Positions 34,371 through 43,326 of a DNA stretch of 64,000 bases are shown here, piece after piece. The notes below the pieces were generated by a model. That model was not told where the DNA came from and searched no databases. It saw only the letters and a list, made by a program, of their open reading frames with translations. The translations under genes and the position numbers were made by a program. Source of the stretch: Jaltomata sinuosa (taxonomy: Eukaryota > Streptophyta > Magnoliopsida > Solanales > Solanaceae); assembly GCA_003996215.1 (NCBI GenBank), contig QJPP01003560.1:1-64000 (forward strand), given 5' to 3'. Position 1 is the stretch's first letter. Each line of letters begins with the position of its first letter.

Positions 34371-35355
34371 CATCGTGACACGCTGGCTGGTGTCCATGAT
34401 AAGCAGCGTGTAACAGACCCTATTTCCGGCAGGTGCAATTCTTCCCACACTATAAATAGGACACTTAGCCTCAATTGTAAAGACATCTAGATGGCTTTGG
34501 ATTACAAAAACACAAGGAGGAGGCTGCCTTAGGGTTCTTATTCTCTACTTTTTCTTTACTTAATTCTTGTATGAACCACATCAATTTTGTAATCACGAAT
34601 TTGATTATGAGTTGCTAAACACCCTCTTTCTAGGGTTGAGGCTATAACATGATTGCTTAATTATGGTTTTATAGTTTGTTTAATCATTTATCATGTCATG
34701 TGATTGTTCTTATGTTCTTATTTTACTATTCTAAAGCGTCATGAACTTTAGGATAAATCCAAGTTTCAAAACGAATTGACCATAGGATTTGAGGGACGGA
34801 ATAAAGAACATAAGGGGTGTGGATCATATCTTTTGTTGTTAGTTAGTAATGATAAAGAATGATTTGCGGTTAGGATAGAATTATACCTAAATGCCCTACT
34901 TGGTTAATAAAATGGGAAGATAGTTGAATGCATCTGAATTAAAGACTCACATCCCTGCTCAACGATGTAGTTGTGAGATTATTTTGGATAGATGACTTTG
35001 AGGATGACCATTCCCGGGTTATAATATCAACCCCATAGATCAACGATCACGATAAACACCAACATCGGCTATAAACCATAGTTACCCATGAATGTGAAGT
35101 AATGCCTCAACCCTGGATCTCTCTTTATATTGTTTACAATATGAATTTCATATCGTCGTTAGTTCTAATATTTAGTTTATAAAAACAAAGTTCAAACTCT
35201 TGGTTACCAATCGCACTTGTTTAACAATAATAGTAATAAATAAGTTGGATAGTTTGCTAAACACCAAGTCCCTGTGGGATCGATATTTGGCTCACAAGAG
35301 ACACTTTATTACTTGCACGACCACATACACTTGCATATGCGCTTGGGATGCAATA
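34371..35355 (+). repeat. Element C 5' LTR, second part
   Basis: Resumes after the second ATAAG and aligns with the 3' LTR from about 38204 to 39188. It ends 'gggatgcaata' where the 3' copy ends 'gggatgcaaca'. Holds a TATA box and the shared 'ttaaagactcacatcc' and 'accattcccgggttataat' blocks. Confidence 0.85.
34451..34459 (+). promoter_or_regulatory. TATA box in C's 5' LTR
   Basis: TATAAATAG in the context 'cacactataaatagg', about 900 bases before the LTR end; the 3' LTR has TATAAATAA at the same place. Typical plant LTR promoter core. Confidence 0.6.
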
Positions 35356-35361
35356 AGTTTT

Positions 35362-35379
35362 TGGTGCCGTTATCGGGGA
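35362..35379 (+). other. Element C primer-binding site (tRNA-Asp type)
   Basis: TGGTGCCGTTATCGGGGA differs by three transitions from TGGCGCCGTTGCCGGGGA, the complement of the plant tRNA-Asp 3' end. It lies six bases after the 5' LTR. A non-iMet primer separates C from all other elements here. Confidence 0.7.
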
Positions 35380-35411
35380 CTTGAAAACTTGAAAATTAGA
35401 AACCTTCTAAT

Positions 35412-35675
35412 TTGTGTTTTTTTTTACTATTTTGTTTTACAAGGGCTAATAACTTGGTCTTAGCCACTGAATTTGCAGGGACATGTTTTAATATCGAGAA
35501 AGATGGAAAAAGAGGAATTGATGTGAGAGAGGGCAGGCTCAAGATGAGACTGAATGATGAAGAGGTGGTCTTCAGAGTGTACACAACACTCAACAAACCC
35601 TCATACTACAAAGATCTATACATGATCACAATGATGGAAGTGGATAATGTGGGGTGGAGAAAAGCGTACCTCTAA
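35412..35675 (+). pseudogene. Element C protease-like remnant
   Basis: An 87-codon open stretch. From about 35460 it reads 'LATEFAGTCFNIEKDG', then 'GRLKMRLNDEEVVFRVY', which resembles the C-terminal half of the aspartic protease of Athila/Tat-type elements (pattern 'FLAT..ID...G.L.LR..DEEV.F.V'). The catalytic DTGA part is not present. The following lysine-rich, stop-riddled sequence to about 35860 could be the decayed linker to RT. I am moderately confident in the similarity and do not believe it makes protein. Confidence 0.45.
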
Positions 35676-37630
35676 TTACCTCTTCGGACTCTCTCATAGA
35701 GATGCCCAAATTGCCAAAAGAGCCTGAACTTTAAAGACCTAAATAAAATGTTGAAAAGGTAGGCGTGAGAAAGGCCCCAAACCTCGAGTGTAAGCACAAG
35801 AGAGGTCAGAAAATAAGGAGAAGATGGGCCCCCAGTAGGAAGAAGAGGATGAGAGAATGTAAATGAGAGTTTTGATGTGAGTCATTTTGTGATATTAAAT
35901 CAGGCACTGCTTGGAGGCAACCCAAGTTAAGGTTGTATTTTTATTCTTGTTAGTTTTTTTAGTATCACTTTTGGTTTTGTATTTGTGTTGTGTCAACAGG
36001 TTGAAGGGAAGTCTGATACTGGAGATCTGAGCTAAGAAGCATGGAAAACACTAAGTATGGGGTCCTCCAAACCTCGTTAAGTGTGGGGTGGGAATCTTTC
36101 CAATTTGTTTAGGGTGAAGAGCACTATAGGATTTCTATTTTTATTTATTTGCAAGTTTTTGATTAAATTGAAAGAAAAATTACAAAAAAAAAATATTTTT
36201 TGTTTGTTTTTTGTTTTTTTGGTATATTTAGTAGAAGCACACTTCACTCACCCCTCAGTTTTTCTTTTTGGTTCTTTTTCGGGGGGGAGCCCTTTGAACC
36301 CAGTATCCTTTTTGATTTTTTAGGAGTAAATTTAATTTTTTTTATCTTTAGGAATAAATAGAGATGCTCATGCTAGGTGCTAGACATGATTACTTGTTAC
36401 AAGTTGGTGTTTAATTCTATGGCATGATATAAAAAAGTGAATGACTATTATGAGACACCTCAACTCTTTTATCTGACTTTTGTTGGCTTAAATGTGAATT
36501 CTTACAATTGCTTGGTTGAGAGTCTATAAGTGACCTGCTTGATTTGAACATGTGCCAAGTGTGAGTAAGGTTTTTGTTATTCCACGATTACATTCTGGTG
36601 TCTAAAACTTGCCCTGTGTGTTTGCAAAGCGAAATAAGGAATGTTGAGTTTAGGAGATGATATAGGCATTTTTTTGATAGCCATGTTTTATACCCTATTT
36701 ATCTACCCTTTGTGCATGACCTTATCTATCCCCATTGAGCCTTTAGCCTATTCTTTGGAACCTCATGTATAGCTTTTCCATTTCTTTCAATTGCCCGCAA
36801 TTTGATCCAAAACTCCTAAGCGCTTTAGTTGAAGAATTAAGATGTAAGGAGTGTAATATTGTTGAAGAAGGAAAAAGTGAAGTGAAGCCCCAATGAAATA
36901 GCTTTTGGTGTGTTGAAAAGGTTTATATGTTGTTAGTAGGGAGTAAGTTTTTGAAAAAGATAAATTGATCAAAAGAAGTGATTTATGTGTTTATAGAAAA
37001 TACTCTCTACTAAAGATGTGTAAGCTAACTTGTAAAGATGGGGCAAAACAAAGAGAGTTGGGAAGATAATAGTGGAGTAAAATTAGTTGGTTGGAGATGA
37101 GTTCAATGTAAAGTGTGATGTATTAAAGCGCTTAGGGAAGATAGTCACTATTCTTGACCAAATAGTTCCTACTCGTCCCTTAGCCTACATTACAACCCTC
37201 AAAGTTCTACTTGATCTTGATCTTTGACATTCTGATATGAGTGGAGTACTACACTACGGGCAAGCTTATAGTTCATCTTATGTGACATGTGAATTCTTTG
37301 AGAAAGTGAGCGGAATTTGATTCTTACACCCATTCTGGTGATTTGTGTGAGTGAATATCAGTAACTCTCTTGTGGTGAGGGCGCTTGTTTGATGATACAT
37401 AGGTGACTTATATGATCTCTTTTTTGAGTATTATGCATGAGTTTTCCAACTGAGGAAAGTCAATTCTTGAGGCTAGAAAGTGTTGCAGTAGTAGTCATGT
37501 GATTCTAGTTGTAATATGGCATGCCAAATGTAGAACTTGCTATTCATGTGGTCGTTGTAGTTCTAGCATGAGTGTCTTAGTTTTAATAGAGATGTGGAGT
37601 CTTCCTTAAGTGTGATTAGTGTAGAGAGTT
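35676..37630 (+). other. Element C interior, non-coding
   Basis: About 2 kb with no protein motif. It includes the block 'gcttggaggcaacccaagtt' (35909-35928), a T-rich and A-rich low-complexity stretch at about 36180-36245, and a second purine-rich 'gtgtggggtggg' near 36080. Short open frames (36081-36323, 36787-36972 minus) show no similarity I recognise. Confidence 0.6.
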
Positions 37631-37668
37631 GTTCGAGGACGAACAAGTCTTTATGTATGGGGTGGTGA
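37631..37668 (+). other. Element C pre-PPT hairpin and polypurine tract
   Basis: GTTCGAGGACGAAC (37631-37644) has perfect 5-bp arms around AGGA. The purine-rich 'atggggtggtga' (37657-37668) directly precedes the 3' LTR. Compared with D the outer pair is G-C instead of A-T, a compensated change. Confidence 0.75.
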
Positions 37669-39188
37669 TGTTAGGCGTATTTATACACCTAAATGTCATT
37701 ATCTATGCGCGTTTATCTTAGTTTTGAGGATAACTTGATGTGCTATTAAGGTATATAGTGTGTAAAGGGTGTACTTTGTGGCTAACGTACTTGTTTATAG
37801 TTTATAGGGTGCAATTAAAGCAAGTAATGAGTCAAAATGATCAAATAAAGTTTAGACAAGAAAACTAGTGTTGCTAGCTTGAGCTATGCCTATTCTAGTG
37901 TACTTTGATGAACTCTATTTTGATATATGGATAAATGTGTGTTATGAGTTGTTGTAGGAGACCTTTGGAGGAGCGATGGAAGCAAATTGGAGCCTACGAA
38001 CAAGCTACAAACCATTGGGACACAAAACAAGGTGGAAAGATTGTCTTGGAGGCGAAAATGGGAAGAAAATAAACACCCTAATGCCACGGAGGCTAAGCTC
38101 CATTTTATGGGCATGGTAAAGAGGTGGATCAAATCTGGATGGCCAATTTCCAGTGGCCTACTGCATCAAGGGCGTGTCACTCTAGATGGCTGGCGTGATA
38201 AGAACCGTGACTACGCTGGCTGGTGTCCGTTATAAACAATGTGTCACAGACCCTATTCCCGGCGGGTGAAATTCATCCCACACTATAAATAAGATACTTA
38301 GCCTCAATTGTAAAGACATCTAGACGGCTTTGGATTGCAAAAACACAAGGAAGAGGCTGCCTTAGGGTTCTTATTCTCTACTTTATCTTTACTTAATTCT
38401 TGTATGAACTACATCAATTTTGTAATCACGAATTTGATTATGAGTGTCTAAACACCCTCTTTCTAAGGTTGAGGTTACAACATGACTGCTTGATTATGGT
38501 TTTATAGTTGGTTTAATCATTTATCATGTCATATGATTTTTCTTACATTCTTATTTTACTATTCTAAAGCATCATGAACTTTAGGATAAATCCAAGTTTC
38601 AAAACAAATTGACCATAGGAGTTGAGGGACGGAATGAAGAACGTAGAGGGTGTGGATCATATTTTTTGTTGTTAGTTAGCAATGGTAAATAATGATTTGC
38701 GGATAGGATAGAATTATACCTAAACTCCCCACTTGGTTAATAAAATGGGAAGATAGTTGAATGCATATGAATTAAAGACTCACATCCCCGCTCAACGATG
38801 TAGTTGTGAGATTAATTTGGGTAGATAACTTAGAGTATGACCATTCCCGGGTTATAATATCAACTCCGTAGATCAATGATCACGATAAACACCAACATGG
38901 GATACAAACCATAGTTACGCATGAATGTGAAGTAATGCCTCAACCCTGGATCTCTCCTTATATTGTTTACAATCCGAATTTCATATCATCGTTAGTTCTA
39001 ATATTTAGTTTATAAAAACAAAGTTTAAACTCTTGGTTACAAATCGCACTTGTTTAACTTTAATAGTAATAATTAAGTTGGATAGTTTGCTAAATAGCAA
39101 GTCCATGTGGGATTGATATTCGGCTTGCAAGAGCCACTTTATTACTTGTACGACCACGTACACTTGCGTGTGCGTTTGGGATGCAACA
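37669..39188 (+). repeat. Element C 3' LTR
   Basis: 1,520 bp uninterrupted, TGTTAGGC to GCAACA, followed by the AAGCT duplication. It is the reference for reassembling the 5' LTR split by D. Open frames at 37987-38235 and 39005-39265 are not supported as genes. Confidence 0.9.
38284..38292 (+). promoter_or_regulatory. TATA box in C's 3' LTR
   Basis: TATAAATAA, the counterpart of 34451-34459, in the same 'cacactataaata' context. Confidence 0.55.
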
Positions 39189-40677
39189 AAGCTCTCAGAG
39201 ATGCAGACTGGATCAATGTTATGCAGGATGAACTGCATCAATTTGAAAGGAACAAGGTATGGCACCTGGTCCCTAAACTAGCAGACAGAACTATTATAGG
39301 GACCTGGTGGGTGTTTAGAAAGAAAGATGAAAATGGGTTCACCACCAGAAACAAAGTAAGGCTGGTTATTCAGGGATATAATCAGGAAGAGGAAATTGTC
39401 TATGATGAAACCTTTACCTCTGTTGCAAAGTTAGAAGCCATCAGAATTCTCATTGCATTTGCGGCTCCTATGGAGATCAAACTCTTTCAAATGGATGTCA
39501 AAAGTGCCTTACTTAATGGGTACCTAAAAAAGGAGGTGTACGTCAAGCAACCCTCAGGATTTGAAGATGTTGACTATCTATTGTACAAATTGGACAAAGT
39601 CTTATATGGATTGAAGCAGGCTCTAAGGGCCTGGTATGAAATGCTCTCCAAATTTCTGCTGAAAAATGGATTCAAGAGAGGGAAAATTAATAATACTCTT
39701 TTTCTAAAGATTAAGGGAAGAAATTAGTTCAAATTTATATAGATGATATCATCTTTGGGTCTACTCTAGATTCGTTATGTGATGAGTTTGCTAAGTATAT
39801 GAGCGGTGAATTTAAAATGAGCATGATGGGAGAGTTAAATTTGTTCCTTGGATTACAGATAAAGCAAGAGTCAAATTGAATCATGATAAGCTAGCAGAAG
39901 TATATAAGAGATCTTTTGAAGAGGTACAATATGGAGGAAGCAAAGCATATTGACACTTTTATTGGGACATCGTCCAAGTTGGATAATTATGAACCTGATC
40001 CCTTTGTTAATAAAATAATGTACAGAGGAATCATTGGTTCACTGCTTTATCTTACAGCAAGCAGACTTGATATAGTGTTCAGTGTTGGTATATCTGCATG
40101 GTTTCAATCTTTCCCTAAAGAGTCTTATCTCAAGGAAGCAAAAAGAATTATCAAATATGTTAAGGGAACTCTAGACCTAGTCCTCTTCTATACGTCAGGT
40201 GACAATTTTGAATTGGTAGGATACATTGATGATAACTATGCAGGGTACCTGGTGGACAAGAAAAGAACTTCTGGGATGGATCATTTTCTTGGTTCATCAC
40301 TGATCTCCTAGGGAACTAGAAAGCAAAATTTAGTGGCTCTTTCCATAGCTAAAGCAGAATATGTAGCGGTTGCATCTTGTTGTGCTCAACTACTGTGGAT
40401 TAAGCAACAACTTGAAGATTTTGGGGTGATGAATGAATGTGTGCCACTTATATGTGACAACACCAGTGCTCTTAACATGACAAAGAATCCAGTACAACAC
40501 AAGAGGATCAAGAACATTGATGTACGACGTCACTTTCTAAGAGATAATGTAGAGAAAGGGACAATTTGCATGAAGTTTTGCAGTATAGAAGATCAAATTG
40601 CGTATATCTTCACCAACCCATTAAGCAGGGACTTGTTAAAGAAGAATCGCTTAAGGCTTGGCTTAATAAACCCCAAC
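39189..40677 (+). pseudogene. Element E pol, second part: RT and RNase H
   Basis: Resumes at the AAGCT duplication exactly in the middle of the RT N-terminus ('ALRDADWINVMQDELHQFERNKVW'-type text begins here). The first open stretch ends at 39727. RT motifs include 'FQMDVKSALLNGYL', 'YGLKQALRAWYE' and, in a shifted frame at about 39735-39770, the catalytic Y-I-D-D-I-I-F (family usually YVDD). After a patch of stops (39725-39915) the frame reopens at 39916 with the palm/thumb and 'YRGIIGSLLYLT', stops once near 40309 (TAG, family Trp), then runs 40333-40677 through RNase H ('AKAEYVAVASCC', 'CDNTSALNM', 'RIKNIDVRRHFL') to a TAA. The RNase H first Asp lies in 'GYIDDNYAGY'. Confidence 0.9.
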
Positions 40678-40885
40678 TAATCTCTCTCTTCACTAGAAAC
40701 TCCCTTGTTGGCTAGAAAATTGATTGCAGGTATCTAGGAAATGGTATATGTATTCAGATCTAACTCAGTCTCATACCTTTGCAGGTATACACACTTGGTA
40801 AAAAGGGAACATCTTAAGGAAAAGGGAGGATAGAAGAAACTCATGCAGGAACAAAAGCGTCAAAGAGGGACCTGTTCCCTCCTAA

Positions 40886-41063
40886 GGTTATTCTAACGCC
40901 ACATTACTGTTGAAGTTTAAAAGTGATAAGACTGAACGCCTGCTAAAGAAGAAAATGAAAAGCGACTATCATCTTGTGTTCCAGTTTGTGAACAAAGTAC
41001 TGCTTCCTCGTTTAGAGAAGAGAAATGGAGCGTCTAAGGTTGACATGGCTGCTATGGAGATTT
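40886..41063 (+). pseudogene. Element E downstream reading frame, possibly envelope-like/additional ORF
   Basis: After RNase H, a stop-free frame runs from 40886 into the insertion point of F, encoding 59 codons with the segment 'DYHLVFQFVNKVLLPRLEKR' and then a short 'DMAAMEI'. Text of this kind is what I remember from the additional ORF downstream of pol in SIRE/Maximus copia elements, sometimes called envelope-like. No ATG is in the first 30 codons and no membrane segment is visible in this fragment. Similarity is from memory only. Confidence 0.4.
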
Positions 41064-43101
41064 TGTCATGCCCTGAGGCTACCCCCTAAACGTAACCCGG
41101 TGCTTAGTGTCACAATTTACCCCAAGCTAACCCATGGTCTAGCATATCTAGACAATTTCAATTAAAAACATATATTGAGCGAAAGCTGAAAATAGTTTAA
41201 TATCGCAAATGGGAAACAGCCCAAAACATGTCTGAATATAAAAATATATATAGAGTATAGTGATGACAGAAAACAACACTAACAACTCAATAGCTGAATC
41301 TAATTTATGTCTGAAAGCCTCTAACTGCTACGAGTTGCTGGGACATGCCCCCAGCTAACCCTAATAATCTGAAAACTGAAATAAGAAGACTGAAAGATAA
41401 AGCATGTCTATCATCCTCAAACCATGAGGACTCACTAATAAAGCTGTTGAATAGGGACTGGGAATCGATCTAAGCACGGTCTAGATGCTGAGCGCCTGAA
41501 CCTATATCATGAAACGATATAGCACAAAAGTATGCGTTAGTACTTCAAATGTACTAAGCATGCGGGATATGGGCTAAGCTGAACAACATAAAACTGAACA
41601 TGGAAATACATACTGAAGCACAATCTAGATAATAAGCTGGATAAAATGACCAAGTACTAACATGAACATATAATACAATATGCTGAGCTGAATAACTGAA
41701 ATATATATTAAATACATGGTCAATGCAATATGAGTGTGCCTATGGGAGATACTATTAACCGATATACCCCAGGCTGAGCTAACCAAGGGGCCAACATGTA
41801 ACCCTAGATGGAAGGGTGTTCATACCATGCCAAGGGTACAAACAAAGCTGACGTGGATCCACTAAACTGATGTGCACAAGGGACAAGGGTAACCAGCCTA
41901 ACCTGACAGCTGACCCCCTTCTACACCTATGGTGGCGCTGTAGTTCTGGGACTTGGGGACTGCTACTAAAGTTCTCAGCCTAATCTGATAGCCAAGCCTT
42001 CATCCCCTCATCCGCTCGGTACTAAATCTACTCCTAACTGAATGTGAGAAATGAAATGCAAGCTGAAGTACTGGATAGCTCAAATACTGATGAACATCTG
42101 AGAATGCAACAACTTTATCTGAACTGATGGCATTCAAAATCTAAAACATGATGGTCTGAATTATCTGCCTAGCAAGTATAATTTAGGTATGCTGAGATTA
42201 ACACAAGCTAGGGTTTATGAGTCCTGAACATGTGACTATACTAACTCTACAAGAACCATGAATATAATATCATATAAATAATAGAATCCAAATTACAATG
42301 AATCCCTAAGAATTAGGAACCCTAGGTCTAAATAATTTGTAGAGAACTGAAAGACTGGCTGAATTCTAAGGACTCAATGGGTGAAAGGAACCCATTGATG
42401 AAATCCCACATACCTGGAGAAGAATCTATATAGGAAGTCTTTGGGTTTAGGGTTGAGCTTGAAGAAGACCTCCTACTTGTTCTTAAGAGAAAATTGTCGC
42501 CTCTTTTCTCCCTTTTTCTTTCTAAGTCTGATGATTTTAGGAGAATAGGTATTTTAGGTAGTTTTTGACTAATAAACTAGGCTTAGAATACCCAAAATAA
42601 CGTAGCTTAGGTTTTAAAAGAGGTAGGAAAAATCTGTAATGCCCCTGGAAATTTTAAAAGAAAGCTGCTGAAATTCGTGACTCATGTTCCAAAGATGGAT
42701 TCCACGACTCATGGGAACTTCCACGACTCGTGAAACCCTATCGTGGTTCTTGAGCCAAAAAATTTGGGCTACTAGAATTGGGTTCAACAATGGGTTCACG
42801 ACTCGTGGATTCTTCCATAGTCCGTAGAACCCAATCGTGGTTCTCAGAGGAATGGCTGGCCTCTGATCTGGTTCCACGACTTAGTTTCATGGCTCGTGGA
42901 TCCTTCCACGGTTCGTAGAACCCTATTGTGGTTCTCAGACAAAATGTCAGTCCTCTGCTCTGATTCCATGGGCACAGTCTATGACTCATGAAAACTTTCA
43001 CGGGTCATGGATCAAACTCGTGAATCGGCTAACAGTTGAGATTTCAAAATTTTTCTGGTTTTCTGAGCTGAGTCTAGGCTTGAAAGTTCTGGGGTGTTAC
43101 A
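41064..43101 (-). repeat. Element F left (3') LTR
   Basis: 2,038 bp, 'tgtcatgccctgagg' to 'ggggtgttaca'. Conserved core at about 41800-42050, with 'cgtggatccac' intact and hairpin arms partly decayed. The CCACGA..TCGTGG palindrome array is at about 42660-43030; open frames there (42614-43001 minus) are by-products. Confidence 0.9.
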
Positions 43102-43102
43102 A

Positions 43103-43134
43103 TATCTCCCCCTTAGGATCATTTATCCACGAAT
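43103..43134 (-). other. Element F polypurine tract and pre-PPT hairpin
   Basis: On the minus strand: decayed hairpin ATTCGTGGATAAAT (43121-43134), then purine tract around TAAGGGGGAGATA (43103-43115), then the LTR. The stem is weakened (C-A mismatch and a G-T pair). Confidence 0.7.
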
Positions 43135-43326
43135 GCAGAATAAACAAGATAAGTTTGGAGGAAAAGAGTTGCAATCCCTATCAAACGAGTCCTAGAAACT
43201 GATATCTTACTAAACTGAGTCCCATGAGTATGCAAATATGCTGAAATGCAAGAATAGCTGAGGGAATATGATACTGAGACTAAAGTACATGAGAGTAAAC
43301 TGAGAAATTGGAGAGGAACTATTATC

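Larger units (their letters stand above)
27095..39188 (+). mobile_element. Element C: tRNA-Asp-primed gypsy-type element, nearly non-coding, nested in E
   Basis: A complete insertion inside E's RT, bounded by AAGCT duplications. It starts TGATCTTAGG and ends GCAACA. 5' LTR 27095-27627 plus 34371-35355 (1,518 bp without D); 3' LTR 37669-39188 (1,520 bp). The 2.3-kb interior starts with a tRNA-Asp-type primer site and ends with hairpin plus purine tract. Only a protease-like scrap is coding-like. The 'gcttggaggcaacccaagtt' block at about 35909-35928 resembles sequence commonly seen between pol and the 3' LTR in Athila/Tat-type elements. I infer a non-autonomous member of that group. Element D sits in its 5' LTR. 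LTR copies differ at roughly 7% over ~290 bases counted by eye. Confidence 0.85.
22736..41063 (+). mobile_element. Element E: Ty1/copia retrotransposon (SIRE/Maximus-like), split by C and F
   Basis: A plus-strand copia element: 740-bp 5' LTR, tRNA-iMet primer site, gag with zinc knuckle, protease, integrase, RT, RNase H, then the start of a further downstream reading frame. This gene order (integrase before RT) defines Ty1/copia. It is interrupted at 27094 by element C (duplication AAGCT, 27090-27094 and 39189-39193) and at 41063 by element F (candidate duplication GATTT). The 3' LTR lies beyond the window. The long coiled linker after the zinc knuckle and the extra reading frame after RNase H suggest the SIRE/Maximus lineage; that assignment is from memory of the family. 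Many stops and frameshifts show it is dead. Confidence 0.9.

Noticed and set aside
36081..36323. An 80-codon Phe/Leu-rich frame in element C
   Set aside because: It is a translation of a T-rich low-complexity tract with no conserved partner.
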